Positions 11,506 through 22,435 of a DNA stretch of 60,000 bases are shown one piece after another (positions within the stretch are counted from its first letter, which is position 1; the number at the start of each line of letters is the position of its first letter). Under the pieces are notes generated by a model. It was not told the origin of the DNA. It made no database searches and worked only from the letters and a program-made list of their open reading frames with translations. Both the position numbers and the translations under genes were made by a program. Origin of the DNA: Owenia fusiformis (lineage: Eukaryota; Annelida; Polychaeta; Sabellida; Oweniidae); the NCBI GenBank assembly GCA_903813345.2, contig CAIIXF020000001.1, positions 3,288,001 through 3,348,000 on the forward strand, in the 5' to 3' direction.

Positions 11506-11992
11506 ATGGCCTAGTCACATAGCCCGGCCGATGAGGTTCCGATGAGCCAGCGATGCAATTTTCACCGAACTCGGCCGAACACCGGCCGGACACCGGCCGG
11601 ACATCCGTGGCGTTTGTTGCTTAAAACCGCATCGGTGGCAGCTCGGTGAAATTTTAACTTCGGAGTTAAATTTCACCGGGCTCTCACCGAGCTCCCTCAT
11701 CGCAGCCCCATCGTAACCACATCAGAACACACGTCGGCCGGTGCACGGCCGAGTATCGGTCGGTGTCCCGTGCATCTGAGACAACCAGAGGACGAGGTTT
11801 TTTTAACGGACACCGGCCGAGCTCCGGCCGATGTGGGACAGAGCCTTGGAAAGTATAGTACCTGAAGATGTCCGGACGGAGTCCGTTCACGTCACCGAGC
11901 TCTGCTTCCGATGAGGAGAGCTCGGTGGCACCAAAAAAATCCACCGAGCTCTACCGATGCCGGACATCGGCCGGGCTATGTGACTAGGCCAT
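11506..11992. mobile_element. GC-rich TIR element (TA target)
   Basis: The ends are ATGGCCTAGTCACATAGCCC and its exact reverse complement, followed inward by a shared GGCCGATG, and both are flanked by TA. The interior is strikingly GC-rich for this window, with many CGGCCG and CCGGAC words (for example 11570-11605), and is itself partly self-complementary. No transposase frame is present. Frames running through it follow from the base composition and are not genes. Confidence 0.75.
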
Positions 11993-12569
11993 TAAAAACA
12001 AATATGGAGGGATTATCATATTTGAGATGGAATCTCCAACTTGTATGAGTAACAACAAGTACAGTCAATCAATGAGTTCCCAATTGATGGTTAAGTTCAG
12101 CTTTAGCTCCCAGGTTGGTAAATGACAGGTATCTCCATAATCATTGAAAGACAACAAAAGTAGTTTATGTCACTTTTATAGTTAATTAACATAAATCAAT
12201 CATTCTATAAGCACTGTCATTTTTATTTTAAAATTACTAGTACATTACAATGTCAGCACTGAGTACTGTTGTACAATAACTAATTTCATAGGTTTTGTCA
12301 TCATTAAATGATGCTGTATTGAAGTATTGAATACACTTAATTATAACTCTTGTTTTGCCTTTTAAAAGCACTTTCAATAAAGGTGCAAGACTAAACAGAG
12401 AGTACCTTTCCTACAAATTATCACATTTTTTACAATATTTTGGGTTCACAAAATTCATCATGCTTGAGCAGCTTTATTCTAAAATATTCAATAGTTCCCA
12501 TAATATAATATATATATCTTTTATCGACTCTTTAGATGTCATATCATGACATATTAGTCACTTAGGTAG

Positions 12570-12832
12570 AGCAGTTCTTCCCATTGTCGAGTTGAAGAAC
12601 TGGTATCTTTATCCTGGCTAGAACCATAGACAATTCTAGCCAGCGCCAGCCTTTTATCGAGTTAGCAGCACTCTAGTAATCGCCGGTATAGGTCAGCAGT
12701 CATAGGTCAAAGACAAATCACAAGAAGTGCTGTGACCTGGGTTTGAACCCAAGACCTCTACTTTTCAGCTTGAAGCCAGACTTCCTGCTTTTCAGACCAA
12801 TGCCTTAACCACTAGGCCAACCCGGCGACCAC
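12570..12832 (-). mobile_element. tRNA-derived SINE
   Basis: On the minus strand the head carries a pol III box A (TGGCCTAGTGG, complement of 12809-12819) and box B (GGTTCAAACCC, complement of 12739-12749), about 60 bp apart. The ends of the head do not pair as an acceptor stem, so this is a SINE and not a tRNA gene. The unrelated body runs on to about 12570. The 3' limit is uncertain. Confidence 0.65.
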
Positions 12833-13179
12833 AAAAAATTATGTATTGCAAGGGAAAAATTTGCATTCTTGTTCATAAATTGTTGAAACCATCTCTGGTA
12901 TTTGCTGTAACCTTAACACATATACCTTGTAAAACGCATACTTTGACAAAAAAGTAGGCCTTTTTGACATAATTACAATCTAAAATACACCCAGGATGGC
13001 TTTTTGATTTAACATCTACATATATGAAAACATGATATTTCTATGTACACACTGGGACATCTTATTATATATGTATACTATATATGTACAGTACAGTCAA
13101 TCCACATTGAATTATCACTTTTGTCTTATTTTTATACTATATATACAAACTTGATAATGGCACACTGGTTTCTACAAAC

Positions 13180-13815
13180 ACCTATTGAATATATTAAGTG
13201 GTAAAGTACAGTAAAGTATAATACTGAACAGTACAGTACCATACTATTATGTGCAGTATAGTACAACACCATACAGTACTGTGTAGTACAGTATAGTAAA
13301 ATAGAGTACTTAACGGTATAGTAAAACATCATACATTACTGTGAATAATAGTACAATACCATACAGTATAGTACAATACAATACAGTACTATGCAGTATA
13401 ATACAATATCATACAGTTATGTGTAGTATAGTACAATACAGCAGTGTAGTACAACACTATACAGTACTATGCAGTATAATACAATATCATACAGTTATGT
13501 GTAGTAAAGTACAATACAGCAGTGTAGTACAACACTATACAGTACAGTATAGTACGATACCACACAATACTGTACAGTAGAGTACAATACCATACAGTAC
13601 TATGTAGTATAATACAATACTGTGCAGTATTGTAAAATATCATAAAGTACTATGAAGTACAAAATAGTACAATACCATACAATACTGTGCAGTATAGTGC
13701 AATATCATACAGTACTGTATATAGTAAAACACCATACAATACTTTGCAGTATAGTATAATACAATACCATAGAGTACCGTACAGTATAGTTAGTACAGTA
13801 TAGTATAGTACACTA
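13180..13815. repeat. Degenerate GTAC/ATAC minisatellite
   Basis: About 630 bp built from variants of GTACAGTATAGTACAATACC and CATACAGTACTGTGCAGTAT, with repeats inside repeats. Both strands are open over 60-80 codons because the unit lacks stops in some frames. That is a composition effect. Confidence 0.85.
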
Positions 13816-14632
13816 CTACCTAAAATATGAATTTGCCATCAACTAGATAAATGGCAATATGAAAGCACCAGAGAAAATGAAAGAACGTTTTGACAGTTTG
13901 ACATGCAATTTAAATGAAAGAAATATAAAATATGTTTATATACAAACACTGAATGTAAATAATAAAATTACAATTCCATGCTATATCCCATAAAAAGTAA
14001 AATTCCAATAAAAGTCATTTAGTTCATTCCTTGTACACGTTGTAGATAAATATCTTATAAAATTCTGTATGAGGAAGATTTGTATTTAAATGAGTTATTA
14101 CATTCTTCCAAGCATAACTGAATAAATAAATTATATAATGATCCAATACTGGTATTCTAGATTTTTTCTGACCAAAAATGTACAAAACTGTACTTGATTG
14201 ACTTAACCTTCTGTTAATATCTAATAAAATAGGCAAACTTAGTTGCATATTTTCCAAATGGGCATGAAATAACAATTTTTTAATTCACATACCCATCTCA
14301 ATGACAATTTAATCTATTCTGACTTTGCATTGTTTTTACAGTATATGCACAAAATATGATAATGAACTGAGATGTACATGAAAAATAGTATGGCTGAATA
14401 ACTCCACCTTTCCCATGCCTGCTGCTACAAAGAGCTCATCATGTCACATGTGTAATTTTTAGTTCATTTTTTGTCCCATTCAAAATTTCAATTGTAATTG
14501 AGAATACATGAAGTGTATAATTATTCAATGCCAATAATAGTATACAATCTTTTGCAAATAAAATTACCCCCAAAATTCAGACATCATTTCAGACATTCCA
14601 CCCATAACCATGAAATAGTATAATTAATCTAA

Positions 14633-15291
14633 TTACAAAATATGCATACTTTGTTTTTCTCCCATCAATCCATCAATATATCCCGTGATTGGATCAATGT
14701 AGTGATGTTCCACTACAGGCTTCATATGTTCATTCATTACAGGCCTCATATGTTCATTTACAGGCCTAATATGTTCACTTACAGGCTTTAAATGTTCACT
14801 TACAGTTACATCATTCATTTCATCAACATTTAGATTCAATAACCTATCAACTTCTTGATTAAGAGCTTTAAGGTCCATTGTCTTTACCCATTTGATTTCC
14901 ATACCTTTGTGCCGATTTCTGCAGTGTTTACGACAATTTCCCCCAGTTTTACATGTAAAATTACAATAGAAACACTTGTAAGGACGAGCCTCTTTATGGA
15001 CATGCATTACACGAATATGAGTTTTCAAATGACTTAGAACACTTGCTTTTAAGCCACATATGGGGCATTGCAAAGTTTTCTCTTTGTGAATCCACTTGAT
15101 GTGTCCTTTAAGATTGTGATCAGAGCTGAATGCCATGCCACAAGCATCACAGACATGTTCTTTAATACCAAGATGACTGTCCATATGCTCCTTGAATCGC
15201 CGCTTTCTCTCTGTAGCGTATTTACATAAGTTACATTCGTACACGATTTGGGTCTCCTTGAGCTTAATGCGATGTTTTGCAAACATATGAT
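14633..15291 (-). CDS. BTB-ZF gene, alternative terminal exon 3
   Basis: The acceptor (CCATTTTGCAG) is followed by ATCATATG, giving NHMFAKH for finger 14. Four fingers follow (YECNLCKYATERKRRFKEH, HVCDACGMAFSSDHNLKGH, LQCPICGLKASVLSHLKTH, YKCFYCNFTCKTGGNCRKH), then HKGMEIKWVKTMD and a tail with five near-repeats of the type EH(L/I/M)(K/R)PV, ending KQSMHIL. Whether more terminal exons exist further downstream is open; I saw none in the window. Confidence 0.85.
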
Positions 15292-18200
15292 CTGCAAAAT
15301 GGAGATAAACATGATTTATATATAATAATTATCATAAAGATTAACAAGAGCATCTCCATTCTGCAGAAGTCATAATGTTCCTAAAATGTGCACCATTATA
15401 TTTTTATTCTGTCCCATGATACACATTATGCTCAGTACTCCAGAAGATGATTTTTGTTGAAAATTTTGTTGAAAAAGAAAGAAAACTTGATAAAATTTAT
15501 AACAATCTCTAGTGTCTTTAAAATATTGTCATGGGAAAAAATAAATATACAATGTTTATGCCAAATGTGTAAGTTACAGCGCATGAAAATTCTCAATCTA
15601 AAGCCCATTGCATCCATTGGAGGCTATAAATAAATATAGGGAATTACAACCTTTAGTCCTTCAGCCCACATTCAATAGAAATTCTCAACATTAAAATATA
15701 TAATCACCTAGCTACATCGCAATATTACTACCTGGTAGTTACAGTAAAATAACATCACCGGGCGACAGGAAAATAATATCACCTACTATTCATTGGTAAT
15801 TTCACTTTTGGTGAGATTCACGGCAGTTGTTTGCAACATTTGTGGTTCTTCTATGGGGTCAACTTTGACCCATTTGACTTTGAGACCCTTGTGTTTAATA
15901 TGGCTGTGATTGGCTATATTGTTGCTAAGTGCACATCGATGGTCACAATAGAAACATTTGTAAGGTTTAACACCTTTATGAGTGTGTTGCAAGCGTATGT
16001 GCTTTTTCATATATTTCGGGTCAGCTGCCATGTGGTTACAATAGAGACATTTTATATCTTTTTCACCGTGAACTCGCCGAACATGTTTTTTGAGTTCAGC
16101 ACCTTCTATGAACATTTTCCCACATATTGAGCAAATATGGTCTCTTTCATTTGTGTGATATTTCACATGACGCTTTAAACGTGACGTCAAATCAGTCACA
16201 TATGTACAATGGGGGCACTTGAAAACATGGTGCTTCTTGCGTGTTGTTTCACCATGTAATGCAAACATGTGACCTGCAATGAAAGGAAAGTGGTACTTTG
16301 TTATTCATTCTGTAATGCATGACTGTAGTACAGGCATGAAGGGAAACAATTTAATCTCATAGCATTTGAACATAAGTACCACTTCCCTTTTATTGCAGTT
16401 TATGTCTTAGTTATCATGTTCAGTGACCTGTTTCCTATCATACCTCAAATACAGTCCTCATTGTTGCTTTATTTATTACGTATATTACATCCAACAGGAA
16501 ATATTTTACAGCAAAATCTGTATAACACAAACTTTAAAAATCTCAATGATGTTGGTGTTTTGAAATACACCTGTGCTGTCGACAGTGGGCTTACAAACAT
16601 AACCACTGAATGAAATAAACAGATTACAGGGGTTTTACCACCAGAGCTATGATTTACAGATTTTACAGTATATCGTTAAAACCATGCACTCTCAATGAAC
16701 AGACGAACACATCTTAGTTTAAATGTATACTATTATTATTAGTATTCTTTCGTTTTATACACAACTATTAAAACATGACATGAATCAAAACAAGGAAGAA
16801 TGGTAATATGCGACTCCTAATTTATTAACACATAAGTCAATCATGTTTTATGCCAAGAATGGGGCCTTTGCATATAGTGCCAGTTTGAGCCCGACATGCC
16901 AGGGGCTTGCAATGGAGGTGATGGGATTCTATTGGTGCTCGCAAGTGAAGGATCATCATCATGAGTTATAACTGATGGTTTCTCGGCCGAGAATGAATCA
17001 CCAACTTTTAAACCAATACTGTCAATAGCCATCGTCATATTTTCTTGATTCTTTTGAATATCATTGCCCTTAACCATTGATTTAACTTCATTGTCTTCTT
17101 CCCCAATAGGGAATATTGATGACCTTCCACCCGAGAATGATCCACTTGGCTTAATAACAATACTACTTTCAAGACTTTCTTGAGTTTTGTCTGTGATTTT
17201 GATCCACCTAACCTCTTCATTTTTGTGGCGATTCATGCAATGTTTGCGACAATTCCCAGATGTTGCACATACAAAATTACAATAAAAACACTTATATGGT
17301 TTGTGATTTCTATGAGTGTGCATGATTTTGACATGGTCTTTCAAATGGGTAGTATCATTGGTCACATAATTGCAAAAGTCACAAGTCAGGTTTTTTGGGG
17401 TATGTTTCCATTTTTTATGCTTTCGAAGGGTACGTATTGATATGAACATTTGTCCACAGATATCACAGCTGTACTCTTTGATGCCTCTGTGAGACCTTTG
17501 GTGGTCCTCAAACCTCTGTCGGCGTTCACACGCAAATCCGCAAATCTCACACTCGAAAATAATCATAGTTTGACTCAAAACAATATGGTGAAGAGCAAAC
17601 ATGTGACCTGGAATTTCAAACAAGTTACAATCATTAATACAACGGAGTTTTTATCACTCTGAGCTTCATCTGAAAAATAAAATCTACAAATAAAAGAAAT
17701 CTTAAAAATGAAGAAATATGTGTATGTCTCATCAGTCTCCTCAAAAAAGTGTGAGTTTTTGGTAACCTTGGTAAATGTTCAGTAGTAATGACTAATTCAA
17801 GAGATACTTAAAGGCCCCAGGTAAAATTTACTCCAAAGTATAACATACAGGGTGTCAAATAAGTCCTGTCCCCCATGCTACAGCTTAAACCTTAATAGAT
17901 GGTACCTAGTGTGATATACCATTGGAAAGATCATCCAAAGTTATGTAAAATTACCAACTCTCAAGTATTTTGGATGAAATTCACCTATATTTTCATGATG
18001 TCCTTCATAGTGAGTGTACCCTCAGCTTTTATTGCGTCAAAATGAGAAGGATATGACCTCATAAATATGTCAAAAAGTTAACCTTTTTCGCATTCCACCT
18101 GTTACAAAAAGGTTTTCACCACTTTCCTTGCACCTCTGTTTTCTACACATCTAGCCCTATCCAGAAATAGGTTTAATTTATTGCCATTTACATATGTTGT

Positions 18201-21200
18201 CATCCTTAGGTCCTTTGACTTTTATTATACCCGATTGTTATAATCCTGCCAAATACACCAATTTGCCATGTTTTGAGGCCTATTGACCACAATTTATAAA
18301 ATGTAAAAATTGTGATATTGATTGACATGTATCAGATTTACACCAATCAACGTAGGTTTTGGCTGTAGAGGGGGGGACTTATTTGACACCTTAAAATTGT
18401 ACATCCTAAAATTTACTCCAAACCATGACATTTATTCCTAATTTATATTTTAAGAAAAGATATCAAAGCTTATCCTCATAACACCAATTTTTTTAATGAA
18501 AACAGCAGTTAACTATATTCTGATTTGTGAATAGATAAAGATGAAAAGAAATAGAGGTCATTTTTGCAACTATTACCAGAGAAGGAGACAGTTTTTAGAT
18601 AGGCCTAATAGAGATTATTTCCCTGGCAAAACAGTGTACTTCAGTCCTTTTCAAGCAAAATTCTCTTTAAGCAGATAATTAATTAATCCCCAGGGGCCTT
18701 AATAAGTGGATCACCACCTACTATTAATGTCCAAACAAAAACTTACTCTGGTAGTTTCCCTTGTCTGCTGTAGCATAGCCACAATGTGAGCAGACATGTG
18801 TTTTGGCCCCATGACGTGCCATGTGAGTCTTCAGTTCAGCTTCCTCCCCATAGGATGCCCCACATTGGTCACACATATATGGGCGAATGCCACGATGGAT
18901 TTTGTTCATATGCTTCTCGAGATATCTACAACATTTAAACAGAATATGTTGCCAAAAATTTCAAATACATGGATACCAACATTACTTAATTTTTTACTAA
19001 CAAATTTAACTGTTTAAAATACAGTACAGTAGAACCGGTGTAAGTGGAACACCCTTGGGACAAAAAAAGTGTTCCACTTGGGAGGTGTTCCACTTATAGA
19101 GGCTCATTAACATGGAGCAGATAGGCCATGGGACTTTAAAACACTGTTTCACTTGTGAAGTGTTCCACTTATAGAGGTGTTCCACTTAGCAGGGTCTACT
19201 GTACTTTAATGCATTAAATAATCTTCAAGATCCACCTATTACTTTATTCTCTTGTTTTTACAGTATAAGCTTAATATCTGGGTATAATTGATCATTTTAT
19301 TTATAAGATAGACTTACAGTTCTGTCTTTAATTTTTTTCCACACTCTAAGCAAGTGAACATTTTTCCAGGCATGTGTTTCTGAGCATGCTTCTTCAATGT
19401 ATACTTCTGGGGAGTCTTATAGTTGCAACCAGGTTCAGGACACTCAAATACCTATAAGACAATACAATACAATTTGGGATAAGAAACAAAGAACACTGAT
19501 TTTTTAAAATGGTTTTCAGAATACTGTTGATATTGAGAAATTGGTATTTTTATAAGACTTTAGTATAGTACATGGATAGAGCTTAGAACAATGACCAAAA
19601 TATATTAAAAGAGAAAAAATTATAAACATGTGAGAAATTTTAAGTCTCCTCCTCAACAGGGAGGTTTGATTTAAGTTGAAGCAATAAATATAAGTTACCT
19701 GTAAATCTTCCGATTCTATACCATGTAAGGAGAACTCATGGTGTTTAACATGGTATTTACTGGAGAATGTCTTGTTGCACATTGTACAGGAGTAGGCCTT
19801 CATTCGAATCTGATGTTTACGTGTCATGTGATTCGTTACTTGGGACTCTAAACAGCTGGTGTAAGGACACCTCTGGCAGCTGTGCATCACATCTGGATGA
19901 CAGTCTTTATAATGTTCCTTGAGGTTTGTTTTCCCGATGCATTCAAATACACAGCCAGCTTCTTCACATTTCTGTCCTCCTGATATCCCGTTAAAGTCCA
20001 CGCCATGAATTTCCCTACGATGTACCCCTAAATGCTGTCTCTTGAGGAATGTTTTGGGGCAATCGTTGCATTTATATGGTTTTTCTGTTCCATCATAAGC
20101 AGGGATCTGGGCAATTCCATGATTCGCTGCTAAGTGAGAACGCAACTTTGTTCGTTTTGTGAACAATTCATGGCACTCTGTACACACAAAAGGTGTCTTG
20201 AAATGTTGGTTTACCTTTTCTGACCATTTATCAGCCAAATTATCTGGAACGTAATGTATACCTTTCATATGATCCTTCATATATTTCTTGTCACTGAATG
20301 ACTTTTTGCAATATTTACATGGGAATGGTTTTAGCATAATTTCAGAGTGTCTTTGTGAAATGTGTACTGCCAGGACTTTTTCATTTAGGGTTCTATGTGG
20401 ACAAAAGTAACATTTGTAGTAGTGGGGTTTACTCCTCTTCCTCCCCCGTTCTCTCCTCGTTCTAGATTTCTTCGGAATCTCCTTGTGCTTTAAATGCTCA
20501 TGTACTTTCAGGTGAAAGAAGCTCATAAAGGTTGGGAGTTTGGGACATTTTGTACATTTCACAAGGCGTCTGTGCACCTTAGTACAATGTTGTTTGAGGG
20601 ACGTGTGGTATGCGAATGCACCAAGGCAGATATTGCACTTTGGTGGTGGGCCTTCACTGACTGCAAGAGCTACTTGCGTCTGTCTCAGAGCCCTGGCTAA
20701 TAACAACCTACACCTGACACTCTGCCTGTAGACAAACTTGTGTTCTTGCTGGATGTGAAGTTTCACTGTGGCAGCGTGTGGGAACCCTTTATCGCAGTAG
20801 CTACACATGAATGGTCGAGGAAGGGGTTTAGGTTTTAGAAACTGAATTTGCGGGAGTTTGTCCCATTGTTTATATTTAGGCTTTATATTCTCATCTAATT
20901 TCTTTATCTTGATTTTGAGGGTTTTCAGCTTTGGCTTAGCTTTTGATGAACCTTTTGATTTCTTCCCTGTATAATGAGACACCATTTCAAATTCTGCTTG
21001 TTGGTCAACCTTCCTTGGACGACCACGCTTCCGTTTGGATTTGACTGGCTCGACAGGGGTCAAATCAGAAAGGGGCATCCAATCATTGTCACTAAAGTGA
21101 TCCTGCTCATTGTAAGTATCATTCATATCTGGTTCTGCCTCACTGAACACCTCTTGCTTGATGGCAATTTTTGATTTCGGGGTAAGGTCACTTCTTGGGG

Positions 21201-22352
21201 GGTGTGAGGATTGGGGACTTGATGGTTGGGGCTGCCCACTAAAAGGGATGGAAGGATATTCTTGGGTGGTCTGTGTAGAGGCAACTGACATCTCTATTAT
21301 CTTGGCTATTGAAGACTTTCTCTAAAATAAAAAAGTAATAATAATTTTTCAAATTGATTTTTCGAGATACTCAACACTGGGAGCATATTTATTTACACTT
21401 TTGGTGCAGGGTAAATTCAAATATTCTTCTAAACAGAATGCGAAAATTGCTTCAGTGCGAGGAATTCTATTTATATATCTGTTATTCATTTCATCATCAA
21501 CTATGTTAAATATATATCTGATTTTAATATGAAATGAATTCAGAAATGCATTAAAATGAATGTAATACCTGCTCTACATCACTAACAGCAGCACTCTCAG
21601 TCAGGACAGCTTGTTGTGGGAAGACAGGGCCTTCAGTTGTCTTACGAACATACTCCTCACATAGCTTCTTAGCAGCCTGAATGTCCAGTTGTTCAGCTGT
21701 GTTCTTCACTCCCCATACATTAGACTTGTTAAGCATCATTGAGCCAGTGTAGAGGAAATCCAAGAGCTGGTTAACATGGGTTGGGTTGAGGCCTAAGGGG
21801 AAATAAAAATCAATACATAAGTGATATTTTATACATGTATTATGTATAGACCATAGAGTGTGAATATGCAATTTTCTCATCACTTTCTCAAAAATGTTGA
21901 CATGTTTTATTGTAGCATTTAAAAATGTATCCAGTGAAAAACATTGTCTTTGAGAGTAAATATTTAGTCAATTGCTTTGCAAAAATATTCATTTTTATAG
22001 ACAGTACTTACTCATCCCTCAACAAAAATTTACTTTATTTTCACACAGGTGTTGACAATATTGGACAGCCCCCTTCCCCATAATCCTTTTAATTTTGTAT
22101 TCTTTACCTGGCAAATCATATCTGTTGACGAAGAGCATGCCTTGATCAAGAAGTGTTTTGAAATAACCAGACCCACTGACTAGCATTACTTTGTGCAGAT
22201 GGAATTCCACATAGCCACCAATTACAAGCGTGATGTCACAAAGAAGTTGACGCTTGTACAGGCTGTTCACTACAGGGAGCAACTCTGTTGGGAAGTCTGA
22301 TGATGTCATTAACTGCTCATCCATTGTGATTTTTTAATATTCTCACAGCAAT
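14633..22352 (-). CDS. BTB/AT-hook/C2H2 zinc-finger gene with alternative terminal exons (whole gene)
   Basis: Constant coding exons: 22324-22108, 21792-21569, 21321-19699, 19451-19318, 18925-18747, with phases 1, 0, 0, 2, 1 all consistent. They encode about 792 residues: a BTB domain (about 1-135, with LLCDITLVIGG, FHLHKVMLVSGSGYF, LLDFLYTG, EEYV), an acidic Pro/Ser segment with a sumoylation-like IKQE, an AT-hook KRKRGRPRK (about 245-253), and 14 C2H2 fingers. One of three terminal exons (17607-16841, 16273-15786, 15291-14633) then adds four more fingers, giving proteins of about 1047, 954 and 1011 aa. BTB domains dimerise and recruit corepressors; fingers and AT-hook bind DNA in the nucleus. 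An acceptor at about 22352 just upstream of the ATG points to a separate 5' UTR exon outside the part I can define. The design recalls insect lola and mod(mdg4), but I cannot assign a named ortholog. Confidence 0.88.
15786..16273 (-). CDS. BTB-ZF gene, alternative terminal exon 2
   Basis: The acceptor (CTTTCATTGCAG) is followed by GTCACATG, again giving SHMFALH for finger 14. Four fingers follow (FKCPHCTYVTDLTSRLKRH, HICSICGKMFIEGAELKKH, IKCLYCNHMAADPKYMKKH, YKCFYCDHRCALSNNIANH) and a short tail starting HKGLKVKWVKVDP. Finger spacing, the LQHTH after the third finger and the HKG..KWVK exit are shared with the other terminal exons, while the helix residues that would read DNA differ. That points to tandem exon duplication followed by divergence of specificity. 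Confidence 0.85.
16841..17607 (-). CDS. BTB-ZF gene, alternative terminal exon 1
   Basis: Nearest of three interchangeable 3' exons. The acceptor (AAATTCCAG) is followed by GTCACATG, which completes finger 14 as SHMFALH. Four fingers follow (FECEICGFACERRQRFEDH, YSCDICGQMFISIRTLRKH, LTCDFCNYVTNDTTHLKDH, YKCFYCNFVCATSGNCRKH), then NRHKNEEVRWIKI and a serine-rich tail of about 100 residues ending PHSWHKT. It is closest to terminal exon 3, sharing NCRKHC.NRHK. TTTATT at 16821-16826 gives AATAAA on the coding strand just past the stop. Confidence 0.85.
17812..18698. mobile_element. Candidate TTAA-flanked element in a BTB-ZF intron
   Basis: TTAA at 17808-17811 is followed by AGGCCCCAGG, and GGGGCC precedes TTAA at 18699-18702. 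The termini are only short inverted matches, so the call is tentative. A second, better-defined element (17848-18391) lies inside it. The words TAAAATTTACTCCAAA occur on both sides of the inner element. Confidence 0.35.
17848..18391. mobile_element. Mariner-like MITE (TIR CAGGGTGTCAAATAAGTC)
   Basis: The left end is TA then CAGGGTGTCAAATAAGTCCTGTCCCC; the right end is GGGGGGACTTATTTGACACCT then TA. TA duplication and GGTGTCAAATAAG termini fit a non-autonomous Tc1/mariner element. No coding capacity. Confidence 0.7.
18747..18925 (-). CDS. BTB-ZF gene, last constant exon (ends inside finger 14)
   Basis: It completes finger 12 (YLEKHMNKIH), encodes finger 13 (YMCDQCGASYGEEAELKTH) and the cysteine half of finger 14 (HVCSHCGYATADKGNYQ), and ends CAGA before donor GTAAGT in phase 1. 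Each downstream terminal exon opens with bases that complete this codon and give S-H-M-F-A-L-H or N-H-M-F-A-K-H, restoring Cys-X2-Cys-X12-His-X4-His. If the donor is not used, translation stops after about seven more residues (SKFLFGH), leaving finger 14 incomplete. Confidence 0.88.
19027..19201. mobile_element. Pogo-like MITE in a BTB-ZF intron
   Basis: Ends CAGTAGAACC and GGGTCTACTG, both flanked by TA. CAGTAGAACC-type termini with a TA duplication are typical of pogo/Tigger elements. The interior repeats GTTCCACTT several times in both orientations. Confidence 0.7.
19318..19451 (-). CDS. BTB-ZF gene, finger 11 and start of finger 12
   Basis: 44 codons plus two bases; acceptor CTTATAG, donor GTAAGT. 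It encodes FECPEPGCNYKTPQKYTLKK with its histidines, then the cysteine half of the next finger (FTCLECGKKLKTEL), whose histidines come from the following exon. This is the first of two fingers cut by an intron. Confidence 0.85.
19699..21321 (-). CDS. BTB-ZF gene, large exon (AT-hook and ten zinc fingers)
   Basis: Exactly 541 codons, acceptor ATTTTAG, donor CAG|GTAACT. An acidic Ser/Pro-rich region contains IKQEV, a likely SUMO site, followed by AT-hook KRKRGRPRK and a basic stretch. Ten C2H2 fingers follow, beginning FMCSYCDKGF and ending YSCTMCNKTFSSKYHVKHH. Finger 3 (CTKCPKLPTFMSFF) has two extra residues in the loop, and finger 8 (CEEAGC) has a four-residue Cys spacing. Linkers are mostly non-canonical, so the fingers need not all contact DNA at once. 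Confidence 0.9.
21569..21792 (-). CDS. BTB-ZF gene, second half of the BTB domain
   Basis: 74 codons. The acceptor CCCTTAG completes the glycine codon of the preceding exon and continues LNPTHVNQLLDFLYTGSMML through AEQLDIQAAKKLCEEYV, the usual BTB C-terminal helices. It ends DVEQ in phase 0 at donor GTATTA. Confidence 0.88.
22108..22324 (-). CDS. BTB-ZF gene, exon with start codon and first half of the BTB domain
   Basis: 72 codons plus one base. It starts MDEQLMTSSDFP and carries the BTB core LLCDITLVIGGYVEFHLHKV, with the conserved D and H, ending at DLPG where donor GTAAAG splits the glycine codon. An acceptor (TTATTCCAG) lies 28 nt upstream of the ATG, so the exon begins with 5' UTR. 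Confidence 0.88.
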
Positions 22353-22435
22353 CTGGAATAAGAATTATACTTCATATTATGGTCATGTCAAGAAACAAGT
22401 GTGTAAATCTATTACATATACAACATGTTATGCCT

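Larger units (their letters stand above)
8348..14632. other. Intergenic region rich in mobile DNA
   Basis: Between TMEM60 and the last exon of the zinc-finger gene I find no supported gene. It holds palindromic MITEs (9458-9621, with a degraded relative at about 10200-10285), a Mutator-like MITE (9626-9740), a GC-rich TIR element (11506-11992), a tRNA-derived SINE (about 12570-12832) and a degenerate GTAC-rich minisatellite (about 13180-13815). Small open frames here are low-complexity or repeat-derived. Confidence 0.6.

Noticed and set aside
11515-11944. Minus-strand frames of 61 and 86 codons
   Set aside because: They lie wholly in the GC-rich inverted-repeat element; high GC lowers stop frequency, and no domain is visible.
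12728-12832. tRNA gene on the minus strand
   Set aside because: Boxes A and B are good, but the two ends do not form an acceptor stem and the sequence continues into a repeat-like body; better explained as a SINE head.
13132-13580. Tyr/Ser-rich frames on both strands
   Set aside because: They come from the GTAC-rich minisatellite; no coding signature beyond the repeat.
20494-20731. Plus-strand frames opposite the large zinc-finger exon
   Set aside because: Shadows of a long, well-supported minus-strand coding exon.
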